64,000 nt of DNA, taken from the NCBI GenBank assembly GCA_023436585.1, contig JAEZIN010000029.1:248001-312000 (forward strand), written 5' to 3'. Source of the stretch: Bacillota bacterium (lineage in GTDB: Bacteria > Bacillota > Clostridia > Christensenellales > Aristaeellaceae). The notes below the pieces were generated by a model. That model had not been told where the DNA came from and did not search any database. It saw nothing but the letters and a program-made list of their open reading frames with translations. Each line of letters begins with the position of its first letter. The first letter of the stretch is position 1. The position numbers and the translations under genes were made by a program. Shown piece after piece: positions 1-7,074 of this stretch.

Positions 1-2
1 AA

Positions 3-338
3 GAAAATCCGTTGACGAATTTGGGGATTCTTTTTTCGGTGAACCAGATGCTGTATCTTCTGATAGCGATGTGGATTTATTCTGCTGTACCGGAAAAGAT
101 GCTGATGGTAATGGCAATGATCTTCGGAGCCCACCTGCTGCCTTACGGATGGCTGTATCGGTCGAAGGCCTATACGGTCTTATCTGTGTTAATCCCAATT
201 TTATCTCTGGTTTTAGGGTTGAATTTTCAGGCTTACGTAGTAGCTGCCATGATGGCTGTTATTGAGATACTGTTCAGCTTGTTGCTGATGATTGAAAACA
301 AGAAAATTGCTTCCCAAGTAAGCGAAGCAGGCATTTAG
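3..338 (+). CDS. C-terminal part of a DUF7010-like membrane protein (5' end outside window)
   Basis: The frame is open from the first bases of the window, so the gene very probably begins upstream; a TTG at 12 is the first possible internal start. The visible ~110 residues form four hydrophobic helices with the phrase GAHLLPYGWLYRSKAY in the middle, which resembles the end of the DUF7010 family of small multi-pass membrane proteins of unknown function. It ends in a short polar tail. It stands alone in the window, and the region after it holds the infC relic on the opposite strand. Function is unknown; the family assignment is from memory of the motif. Confidence 0.6.
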   Translation, partial: ENPLTNLGILFSVNQMLYLLIAMWIYSAVPEKMLMVMAMIFGAHLLPYGWLYRSKAYTVLSVLIPILSLVLGLNFQAYVVAAMMAVIEILFSLLLMIENKKIASQVSEAGI

Positions 339-348
339 AAAGATTTGT

Positions 349-435
349 GCAAGGACCATGATCTTATGGCGAGGGGGTAGCGCTCCATCGTGCAATAATC
401 CTTGGTCCGCCCGATAAAGCCGGCCATCAGATATT
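349..435 (-). pseudogene. Decayed fragment of infC (translation initiation factor IF-3)
   Basis: Read on the minus strand, this stretch encodes MAGFIGRTKDYCTMERYPL, matching MADFIERTKDYCTVERRPL in the intact IF-3 gene at 2987-3604. A gap and frame change follow, after which HKIMVLAQ matches the next IF-3 residues (HMIMILAP). At nucleotide level a 22-base run (around 388-410) is identical to 3151-3172. It has no start, stop or ribosome binding site and cannot encode IF-3. It lies about 2.6 kb from the intact gene in the same orientation, which suggests remains of a local duplication. Weak similarity may continue to about 460. Confidence 0.75.
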
Positions 436-549
436 ACTGACTCAAAAGGCTGCGGATATTGCTATCCGTGCCTTTTTCTTTCTCGTACTGGATACTTATG
501 GTATACTGAAAGAAAAGCATGAACTATGTTCTGCGCATGAGGGAATGAC

Positions 550-2199
550 ATGGGTACGACGCTTGGAAACCTTCATTTGTATACTAGGAATGTACAGTGG
601 GCGGATGAACTGAAAAACTTCGGTCATACGGTACTGTGCCTGTCCGACGGTTGGATCAGCATTCTGGACAGGGCTTTCAGGCCGGATGTATTGGAAAAGG
701 AAGCAAAGCGCATATCCAAAGCCATGGGCGCGCCTTTGCTTTCCTTTTCCCTTTTTGATGATGATTATGTAACCCTTGGACTGTGGAAAGACGGCAGGAG
801 AATCTTCGATTACACTGATTACCCCTCCCCTTCTATGAAGGGCGTCAGCGAACTGGAACGGAGCCTTGCCCTGGACAAGGAAGATACGAAAAAGCTCCGC
901 CTTCTATTGCACTGTGAGGATGCCCGGCGCAAGGCGGAGCTGTTGGAGGAATTTCTGGGGGTGGCGCTGGTCATTGATACGGATTTTCTTTCAGATGGGG
1001 TTGATGCATTCCCAAGGGAAAAAGGCCATGCGCTTTTTGATGTGTATCAGGCAGAGCAAAAACAGTTTGGAAAAATCAACAACAGGACAAAAGCTGTTTT
1101 AACCCAGGAGATACATGCAAAGGCGGCCGATTGGTGGGATGCATTGACATTGTCCTATCCGGATGATAACAACATCCACCCCTCTAACAGCACCCAGCCA
1201 TGCATCCTGAAGGACGGCATGATAAAACCGCTGCTGGGGGAAGAGGTTCGCGTGCGCACGCTCACAAAAATCCTGACAAGCGGGAATCTGGCAACGGTGC
1301 TGGAACCTGTGCACGCTTATGGCGTTGGCAGGACATCATGGCCTGTAGCCCGGCAGTACGCTTTGGGTGGTTCTATGCTCAGGCAATTTCCCATCCCGGA
1401 ACATGTACAGCAGTTTGCCTGCATGCTATCTGACGGAAGCATCATCGCCCAATGGGTAGAGGATACCGAAAGGCTCGGATGGGGACGCTGCTGGCTCATT
1501 TGCATCGCCGCTGACGGATGCGCGCGCTGGCAAAAGACGCTGGACGGTGGCCAGTTTTGTGGGGATGCGGTGGAGTATGAGGGGAGCGTGTATGCAGCCA
1601 CCAGGGATTTGCCGGCAGGCATTACCCTGTACAAGGTCGACACGTTGGGGGAGATACTTTGCCAGAGAAGCTTTCCGCAGGCCATCGAGTTGTATTTCAG
1701 GCACCTAAAGTGCGGCGGGCTGCTGTGCGCCATAAGAGAAGCGGGACCGCACATGGAGAACCGCTGGTTCATCATGACCCTGAATGAGGAATTCTCCACG
1801 CGCTCTGCGTTTGAACTGCCCCAAACAATCTGGCCCGTATTCCATTCGCGCTTTGACCGATGCGTACTGGATGCGCAGGAGAAAAGCCTGTTCTTCGTTG
1901 CGCTTGAGTCGGAGGTGGTCCGGGTGGATCTGGACGGACAAAAATGCTTTTCGGAACATTTGCCCGGCTTGGGCAGTGTGGATTGCATGGATCAAAACGG
2001 TTTGCTGTATGGCCGGCTTAGCAATTCGGTGTTTGTACTGGACGGCGGACTGCGTTTGGTTTCCAGGCACCGCCTGAAGGGGGATGTGCTGTTTTTTCAA
2101 TGTGACGCAATGGGGGTGTATGCCGTCACCGCCACAGGGAATGCGGCCCATTGGGGAGAGCCTGAAACATGCTTCGTCCGCGTTTACCGGTTTGAATGA
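550..2199 (+). CDS. Hypothetical protein, beta-propeller-like C-terminal half
   Basis: I do not recognise this 549-residue protein. No signal peptide or membrane segment is visible, so it is probably cytoplasmic. The first ~200 residues are mixed and acidic. From about residue 280 to the end, the sequence shows repeated short beta-type blocks with GS-I/V-turns (for example SDGSIIAQWVED, YEGSVYAATRDL, ENRWFIMTLNEE, SVFVLDGGLR), a pattern typical of a degenerate propeller. The ATG at 550 follows GAGGGA at good distance, and a TATACT hexamer at 502-507 could be the -10 of its promoter. It is monocistronic and ends at a two-way terminator shared with the rplT operon. Confidence 0.7.
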   Translation: MGTTLGNLHLYTRNVQWADELKNFGHTVLCLSDGWISILDRAFRPDVLEKEAKRISKAMGAPLLSFSLFDDDYVTLGLWKDGRRIFDYTDYPSPSMKGVSELERSLALDKEDTKKLRLLLHCEDARRKAELLEEFLGVALVIDTDFLSDGVDAFPREKGHALFDVYQAEQKQFGKINNRTKAVLTQEIHAKAADWWDALTLSYPDDNNIHPSNSTQPCILKDGMIKPLLGEEVRVRTLTKILTSGNLATVLEPVHAYGVGRTSWPVARQYALGGSMLRQFPIPEHVQQFACMLSDGSIIAQWVEDTERLGWGRCWLICIAADGCARWQKTLDGGQFCGDAVEYEGSVYAATRDLPAGITLYKVDTLGEILCQRSFPQAIELYFRHLKCGGLLCAIREAGPHMENRWFIMTLNEEFSTRSAFELPQTIWPVFHSRFDRCVLDAQEKSLFFVALESEVVRVDLDGQKCFSEHLPGLGSVDCMDQNGLLYGRLSNSVFVLDGGLRLVSRHRLKGDVLFFQCDAMGVYAVTATGNAAHWGEPETCFVRVYRFE

Positions 2200-2214
2200 T
2201 GGTCAATATATAAG

Positions 2215-2250
2215 AAAAACCAGCCTGTCCTACCCGGACGGCTGGTTTTT
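2215..2250. terminator. Bidirectional intrinsic terminator between the 549-aa gene and rplT
   Basis: AAAAACCAGCC at 2215-2225 pairs with GGCTGGTTTTT at 2240-2250, with an inner GTCC/GGAC helix. The A-run on one side and the T-run on the other give a U-tract in both directions, which suits the convergent genes. Confidence 0.85.
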
Positions 2251-2267
2251 ATGCACAGATCACGCGC

Positions 2268-2618
2268 TTAAAAGTTCTTGGCCAGTTCCACGAGCTGGGC
2301 GAAGCCCTGGGCATCGTTGACGGCCAGGTCGGCCAGCATCTTGCGGTTGACTTCCACGTTCTTCTTCTTAAGGCCGGAGATAAAGGTGGAGTAGCTCATA
2401 CCGCTGAGGCGCGCGGCGGCGTTGATACGGGTGATCCACAGGCGGCGGAAGTCGCGCTTGCGCAGCTTGCGGCCGGTGAAGGCATAACGCAGCGAACGGG
2501 CGACCTGTTCAGTCGCGGCATGGTATTGCTTGGATTTGGCGCCAAAGTAACCTTTGGCCAGCTTCAGCACTTTACGGCGGTTTTTCAGGGAGCTGACAGC
2601 CCTTTTGATACGTGCCAT
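2268..2618 (-). CDS. rplT: 50S ribosomal protein L20
   Basis: This 116-residue basic protein is a full-length L20, which binds 23S rRNA early in 50S assembly. It starts MARIKRAVSSLKNRRKVLK and carries the AKGYFGAKSKQYHAATEQ and RRLWITRINAAAR signatures. It is the last gene of the infC-rpmI-rplT operon, 27 bases after rpmI, with a GGAGGA ribosome binding site. In this operon L20 is known to repress its own synthesis by binding the infC leader; the leader upstream at 3605-3774 fits that. Confidence 0.97.
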   Translation of the reverse strand: MARIKRAVSSLKNRRKVLKLAKGYFGAKSKQYHAATEQVARSLRYAFTGRKLRKRDFRRLWITRINAAARLSGMSYSTFISGLKKKNVEVNRKMLADLAVNDAQGFAQLVELAKNF

Positions 2619-2645
2619 GGTTTTTCCTCCTTCAGCCTGAAAGGC

Positions 2646-2846
2646 TTATTTGTACGGCAGCAAAACTTTGATGGTGCGGGCCTCCGCCTTGTTGTCTACG
2701 ACGCCGGCTGCGCGCAGGTGGCGGGTGCGCTTGGTGGCCTTCAGGTGCACCTGATGGTTGGCGTTCTGCTGTTTATGCCGCACGATACCGTTCTTGGTGA
2801 TGGAGAAACGCTTGGCGGCGCCGCGGTGGGTTTTTTGCTTAGGCAT
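2646..2846 (-). CDS. rpmI: 50S ribosomal protein L35
   Basis: The product is a 66-residue, very basic protein beginning MPKQKTHRGAAKRF, the standard L35 start, and containing the usual HLRAAGVVD block. A longer reading beginning at 2864 would add six residues but would consume the ribosome binding site GGAGAGGAGG, so the ATG at 2846 was chosen. It is the middle gene of the infC-rpmI-rplT operon, 140 bases after infC. Confidence 0.96.
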   Translation of the reverse strand: MPKQKTHRGAAKRFSITKNGIVRHKQQNANHQVHLKATKRTRHLRAAGVVDNKAEARTIKVLLPYK

Positions 2847-2986
2847 GATGATCCTCCTCTCCAAAGGTTTGTACTAATGAAAAACATTACCGCATTTAAA
2901 TTCGTTCTTCCGTTTGTGCGCACCCATCCAAGGCGCTGTGAGAAGCGCAGAGGGACCGGTGGCGATGCGGTAAGGTTTTGAATTAG

Positions 2987-3604
2987 TTATTGCTGATTTG
3001 CCGTGGAGCTTGCCGGCGCATTGGCCGCGTTTGCGGCCTGCTGGGCATTGGCGCGGGCCTTGGCACTGCGCTCTGCAAAGCTTTCCTTTTCAGCCTTGGG
3101 CGCAAGGATCATGATCATGTGGCGGCCATCCAGCAGGGGACGGCGTTCCACCGTGCAATAATCCTTGGTCCGCTCAATGAAGTCGGCCATGACCTTCATG
3201 CCGATTTCGGAATGACTGATCTGGCGGCCGCGGAAGCGGATCGACACTTTTACTTTATCGCCTTCCTCCAGGAAGCGAATGGCGCTTTTCGCCTTGGTCT
3301 GCACATCGTTTTCCTCGATGGTGGCAGACAGCTGCACTTCCTTCAGGGAGACGATCTTTTGATTTTTGCGAAGTTCGCGTTCGCGTTTGGCCTGCTCAAA
3401 GCGGTGCTTGTCATAGTCGATCAGCTTGCATACGGGCGGCTGCGCGTTGGGAACGATCTTTACCAGATCCAACTGCGCCTCCTCCGCCAGCTCCATCGCC
3501 CTGCGTGTGGGCATAATGCCCAGCTGCGCGCCGTCCTGGCCGATCAGGCGTACTTCCTTGTCGCGAATCTCCTCATTGATCATCAGTTCTGTGTCGATGT
3601 CCAT
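2987..3604 (-). CDS. infC: Translation initiation factor IF-3
   Basis: IF-3 binds the 30S subunit, checks start-codon and initiator-tRNA pairing and prevents premature 50S joining. The 205-residue product begins MDIDTELMINEEIRDKEVRLI and has the N-domain, a lysine-rich linker, and the C-domain with VKVSIRFRGRQISHSEIG and a DGRHMIMILAPK end. A short Ala/Asn-rich tail follows. The ATG at 3604 has GGAGG at the right distance; an upstream ATG at 3655 lies in the leader without a site. It heads the infC-rpmI-rplT operon. A relic of its C-domain lies at 349-435. Confidence 0.96.
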   Translation of the reverse strand: MDIDTELMINEEIRDKEVRLIGQDGAQLGIMPTRRAMELAEEAQLDLVKIVPNAQPPVCKLIDYDKHRFEQAKRERELRKNQKIVSLKEVQLSATIEENDVQTKAKSAIRFLEEGDKVKVSIRFRGRQISHSEIGMKVMADFIERTKDYCTVERRPLLDGRHMIMILAPKAEKESFAERSAKARANAQQAANAANAPASSTANQQ

Positions 3605-3774
3605 ACACCTCCAGTTAATTTGTCCGGGTAAGCCGCTTCCTTTACTGACGTGCACAAAATTGCGGCGGGTGATACCACCCGCCGCAAGCTACATACGAAT
3701 ATGCATGTATTCATTGCCATGACCCATGCAAAAGTGTTTCGCAGGGTGAGAAGCGGGCAGCTTCTTCTTTGTGC
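3605..3774 (-). promoter_or_regulatory. infC leader with attenuator-like hairpin (L20-type leader)
   Basis: About 170 untranslated bases separate the promoter from infC. On the minus strand they hold a long imperfect pairing near the 5' end (CATGCACAAAG with CTTTTGCATG) and then a perfect 10-bp stem at 3662-3671/3676-3685 with a 4-base loop, followed by AAUUUU. Such a layout matches the autoregulatory leaders of infC-rpmI-rplT operons, in which L20 binding favours termination. I assign it by position and shape; the L20-binding pseudoknot was not verified. Confidence 0.55.
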
Positions 3775-3781
3775 ATGGATT

Positions 3782-3810
3782 AGTATACCAAAGGTTTTGC
3801 AATACGTCAA
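3782..3810 (-). promoter_or_regulatory. Sigma-A promoter of infC operon
   Basis: On the minus strand TTGACG (3805-3810) is followed after 17 bases by TATACT (3782-3787), close to the vegetative consensus. It lies downstream of the spoVFB stop, so the ribosomal genes need not depend on sporulation transcription. Confidence 0.8.
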
Positions 3811-3884
3811 GACCCGGTAGATAATTTCCAAAGCGGATCATAGCGCTTCCACAATGACAAGCGCCATGTGCCATGTATTTTACG

Positions 3885-4472
3885 CTATTTTGCATCCGCC
3901 ATCAATAGCATCGGCTGTATTTGATTGCCCGCCAGGGCGGAAGCGATGGTTTGCGGGAGCTTGTCGAAGTGGGCTACCAGTGAGCGGGGCTTGTTGTAGG
4001 GGTCATCCTGACCGAAGGGAACGAAATAGTGCTTGTCAAGAGCCAGTAGCCGGCCGATGTTGGACGCGCTCATGGACAGCCCGTCATTGGTGGAAACGGC
4101 AATTACCAGCGGCCGGCCGTTGCGCAGATGTGACTTGGCGCCCAGCAGCGCCGGGGTGTCATATATGCAGTTGGCCAGCTTGCCAAGGGTATTGCCCGTG
4201 GCGGGAGCCAGTACGTAGACGTCCGTCATCTTCTTGGGGCCAAGGGGTTCCACCTCATGCAGCGTGGTGAGAGGCTTCTTCCCCGTAATCTCCTCCAGCT
4301 TTTGATGGATTTGCGCCGGGGAGAAGAAGCGGTTTTCCTCCCGGCCCGCGTTGTAGGACAGGATGGGGAGCACGTCGTACCCCCGGTTCACCAGTTCCTG
4401 CATCTGTTCAAATACTTTTTCGAAGGTGCAAAACGAGCCCGTTAGGGCAAAGCCTATGCGGGTGCTGTTCAT
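3885..4472 (-). CDS. spoVFB: Dipicolinate synthase subunit B
   Basis: This 195-residue flavoprotein-fold subunit works with SpoVFA to oxidise dihydrodipicolinate to dipicolinic acid, which fills the spore core. It opens RIGFALTGSFCTFEKVF and has the flavoprotein phrases APATGNTLGKLANCIYDTPAL and VIAVSTNDGLSMSASNIG. The ATG at 4472 has AAGGAG seven bases upstream; a GTG at 4481 is a weaker alternative. It follows spoVFA by five bases and is surely co-transcribed. Expression in the mother cell during sporulation is expected from the family. Confidence 0.95.
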   Translation of the reverse strand: MNSTRIGFALTGSFCTFEKVFEQMQELVNRGYDVLPILSYNAGREENRFFSPAQIHQKLEEITGKKPLTTLHEVEPLGPKKMTDVYVLAPATGNTLGKLANCIYDTPALLGAKSHLRNGRPLVIAVSTNDGLSMSASNIGRLLALDKHYFVPFGQDDPYNKPRSLVAHFDKLPQTIASALAGNQIQPMLLMADAK

Positions 4473-4477
4473 ATGGA

Positions 4478-5302
4478 TCACTCCTTCGTGTGTGCCTCAA
4501 AGTAGTCAAGAAGCAGCCGGGCCGCCGTCAGGGGGGAATATTTTCCGGGGATGCCCCCCTCCCGCCAGGCGTTAATGCCGTGGCGTTCGGCAGCGGTAAG
4601 ATCGATGCCATAAGGCGCGCTGGCCAGGTCGATGGCCAGGGCATGGGCGGGCAGAGCCGCCATGACCGCCTCGCCGGCTACCATGGCCGGCGCGGTGTTG
4701 AACAGGATGTCGGCTTCCCTGGCCGCGATGGGCAGCGCCTCCATGGGTACGGGAACACAGCCCATGTCCGCCGCCTGCTTGAGCGCTTCCTCCCGGCGGG
4801 CGGCCATGAACACCTTGGCCCCTATGCCCAGGAGCATCCGGGCAAGTTCGCGGCCGATGCGGCCGGGGCCGATGATCAAGCAGGTGCTCCCGCATATGGT
4901 ATAGTCGGCCTTTTGCATGGCGGCATAGATGGCCCCTTCCGCCGAGGGCATGGCGTTTTGTTCCTCAAAGGTCGGGTCGGAGTTGGGTAGAAGCAGCCGC
5001 CAGTCCTTTTGGGAAGCGGTGTGGGCAAGCTCCTCATCCAGCGCGCCGGACATGACCCAAACGCCTTCCCCGATCAGGGAAGCCACCTCATGTACCGGTA
5101 TGGGCCGTTTGCCCTTGGGCGCGGGGATAAATCCATCCCGGCTGGCCCTGGGAAATGGCAGCACCACTGCCTGGGCACGGGTCAGCGCTTTAGGCGCATC
5201 GTCGCTGCCCTGGCCCCATGTATCGGCTTCATATCCCTTTTTTTGGAATAGACCGTTCAGCAGGCGAAGGCGATCATCGCCGCCCACCACGCAAACACGC
5301 AT
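4478..5302 (-). CDS. spoVFA: Dipicolinate synthase subunit A
   Basis: The 274-residue product has an N-terminal domain beginning MRVCVVGGDDRLRLLNGLF and an NAD(P)-binding Rossmann domain with LIIGPGRIGRELARMLLGIGAKV near residue 145. Together with SpoVFB it makes dipicolinic acid in the mother cell. GGGAGG precedes the ATG. In Bacillus the operon is read by sigma-K; on the minus strand CATAGGATGA (5331-5340) with GCACC about 15 bases upstream resembles a sigma-K site, but this is a weak match. Its presence marks the organism as a spore former. Confidence 0.95.
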   Translation of the reverse strand: MRVCVVGGDDRLRLLNGLFQKKGYEADTWGQGSDDAPKALTRAQAVVLPFPRASRDGFIPAPKGKRPIPVHEVASLIGEGVWVMSGALDEELAHTASQKDWRLLLPNSDPTFEEQNAMPSAEGAIYAAMQKADYTICGSTCLIIGPGRIGRELARMLLGIGAKVFMAARREEALKQAADMGCVPVPMEALPIAAREADILFNTAPAMVAGEAVMAALPAHALAIDLASAPYGIDLTAAERHGINAWREGGIPGKYSPLTAARLLLDYFEAHTKE

Positions 5303-5390
5303 CCTGTTTTCCTCCCTTATGCATCATGCTTCATCCTATGCCGCAAGGGGGAGGGGGTGCGGGAGAAGGCAGGAACGAACACGAAAGCTT

Positions 5391-5476
5391 GCGGGAAGAG
5401 GGCTTTTTGAAAAAATCCCCCTTCCCGCACCCTTCCCTGAAAAACTTTTACTAATTGGGAAAATAAGGTAGACATG
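5391..5476 (+). repeat. Interspersed repeat A, copy 1
   Basis: A hairpin (GCGGGAAG at 5391-5398 with CTTCCCGC at 5421-5428, inner GGG..CCC pairs) is followed by a conserved tail CCCTTCCCTGAAAAACTTTT, then ACTAATTGGGAAAATAAGG and GACATG. Copies with the same order occur at 20257 and 43751. The last bases of this copy supply TAGACA (5469-5474), which with TACACT (5492-5497, spacing 17) could form the promoter of the next gene. Confidence 0.75.
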
Positions 5477-5519
5477 AAGGGAGAGATGCTTTACACTATG
5501 TATAAATAAAATTGGTGAA

Positions 5520-6344
5520 ATGAAAAAAGAATGGTGTGATTCCATGCAGACAAACGCGATGTTGCGCAGACGTACCTTTCAACTGTTCTGGCAGAACAGG
5601 GGCATGCTGTGGAGGATTTCTTTCCTGTTCGCCTCGGTCAATTTGCTTTGGTATGCGGTTAAGACGTATCTGATAGGGAATGATTTACCCGAAATCATTT
5701 ATCAACTCGTGACGATACCTGTGATGATACTGGGGTTTTATCATCTGCTGCTGCACCTGACAAAGGGCAAAGATGCACGATGGTCCATGCTTTTTGATTT
5801 TGTCAAATCCCCGAAATTGCTGCCAAAGGTTTTGGCAGTCGGCCTGATTTGGCAGATTCCTGCCTTGGTTGTGCATTTTTCAAGCTTGTTCGGAATGCCA
5901 ACGATACATCAACAAGAACTAGCCATATTCGTATTGGTTGTGACAATTGTAATCGTTCTGTTGATCTCATGGATCGAGCTGCGCCTCTTTTTGGTTCCGT
6001 ACCTGTTTGTAACGAGTCCGCAGGAAAGCATGCCGGAGATGATGAAATCGTCCTTTCGAATGATGAAAGGGCAGGTGAGGCACCTGCTTTGGTATGGTAT
6101 TACGGTATATTGGTGGGGATTTGCGCTGCTGATTGTTGCCTTGCTGGTTTTTCCCTCATTGTCATTAACGAATACATCCGTGTCCGGGCAACTAATTCGG
6201 CAAGTGGTCTTACCGTTGATTATGGCGCTGATAAATCCCTATTTCAGCCTGTCCCTGGCGGGCTTTGCCAGCCGCTTGCTGCCTTCGGCGAAGCAAGAGA
6301 AAAGGGCATGGCGCAAAGAGATGCGAGCGGAAAGGAATGCCTGA
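5520..6344 (+). CDS. Multi-pass membrane protein of unknown function
   Basis: The 274-residue product has about six hydrophobic segments (around residues 30-50, 65-85, 100-120, 135-160, 195-215 and 225-250) and a strongly basic C-terminus ending KRAWRKEMRAERNA. The layout, with a loop SFRMMKGQVRHLLWYG before the last helices, resembles DUF975-type and related six-helix membrane proteins, but I cannot name the family. The start is uncertain: ATG 5520 has little ribosome-binding signal, and ATG 5544 (MQTNAMLRRR) is an alternative. It is a single gene with a long hairpin after it. Confidence 0.75.
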   Translation: MKKEWCDSMQTNAMLRRRTFQLFWQNRGMLWRISFLFASVNLLWYAVKTYLIGNDLPEIIYQLVTIPVMILGFYHLLLHLTKGKDARWSMLFDFVKSPKLLPKVLAVGLIWQIPALVVHFSSLFGMPTIHQQELAIFVLVVTIVIVLLISWIELRLFLVPYLFVTSPQESMPEMMKSSFRMMKGQVRHLLWYGITVYWWGFALLIVALLVFPSLSLTNTSVSGQLIRQVVLPLIMALINPYFSLSLAGFASRLLPSAKQEKRAWRKEMRAERNA

Positions 6345-6358
6345 TTTAAAGTAATGAA

Positions 6359-6396
6359 AGCACAGGCCCCCATCTTTGGCGATGGGGGCCTGTGCT
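6359..6396. terminator. Long perfect hairpin after the membrane-protein gene
   Basis: AGCACAGGCCCCCATC (6359-6374) pairs perfectly with 6381-6396 across a six-base loop. It lies between convergent genes. There is no clear U-run on either side, so termination is likely but not certain. Confidence 0.6.
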
Positions 6397-6450
6397 GTAA
6401 AAGGGAACCATGGGGGATTGCAAAACGGGTGAGCCAGGTGAGGGGATGGA

Positions 6451-6861
6451 TTACTCATGAAGTATGCCGCTCAACTTCACCTGTTCCAGCATATGCCCTA
6501 TATTTCCTTCGCCGGCATACAGGGCCATATCAAAAAAATTGTGATCGAGATCCGACCAGAACAACTCGTTTTCATCTCCGGAGACAAGCACATCGTGCCT
6601 TAGTCTGCCTGCGTACACTTCCACATAGCATTCTTGATAATAGTATGTAAAATCCATCAGGTGATGGAGGGTGATATCCTCTTTCCCGATGCTTGTCTCC
6701 TCATTCAGTTCCCTGTAGGCCGCATCGATGCCAGGCTCATCCGGTTCGATTTTCCCGCCGACTAGATTGTACAAACCTTTATAGGGTTCCTTAAGCCGCT
6801 TGCACATCAGTAAGCGTGCTTTGTCCCGGCTGTAGACCATGATGATGTTATAGCCCTGCAT
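6451..6861 (-). CDS. Nudix hydrolase
   Basis: This 136-residue protein has the Nudix box: GGKIEPDE, then PGIDAAY, then RELNEETSI (about residues 40-63), the Mg-binding loop-helix that hydrolyses nucleoside diphosphates linked to another moiety. The start NIIMVYSRDKARLLMCKR and the end resemble the MutT/8-oxo-dGTPase-like group, so nucleotide-pool cleaning is possible, but substrate cannot be read from sequence. The usual Gly after EET is Ser. The ATG at 6861 follows AAGGAGGAAAA; an in-frame ATG at 6903 lacks a site. It is monocistronic. Confidence 0.9.
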   Translation of the reverse strand: MQGYNIIMVYSRDKARLLMCKRLKEPYKGLYNLVGGKIEPDEPGIDAAYRELNEETSIGKEDITLHHLMDFTYYYQECYVEVYAGRLRHDVLVSGDENELFWSDLDHNFFDMALYAGEGNIGHMLEQVKLSGILHE

Positions 6862-7025
6862 GCCTTTTCCTCCTTGCGTATGGACAAGCAATTCGCCTTG
6901 CATTTCATAAATCCTTTTTGTGAAAGTGGTAACCGCTTACCTGGGTCAGGCGGGCGGTTGCACCCCGATGATTGCAAAAGGTTTTGCATAGTGCCAATCC
7001 GGATCACAGATTTCACCTTTCAAAC

Positions 7026-7056
7026 AAAAAACGGAGGATGATTCATTCATCCTCCG
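7026..7056 (-). terminator. Intrinsic terminator of the GH65 gene
   Basis: CGGAGGATGA (7032-7041) pairs with TCATCCTCCG (7047-7056). On the minus strand a run of six T follows (A-run at 7026-7031). Confidence 0.9.
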
Positions 7057-7074
7057 CAGGATTGCATTGACCTG

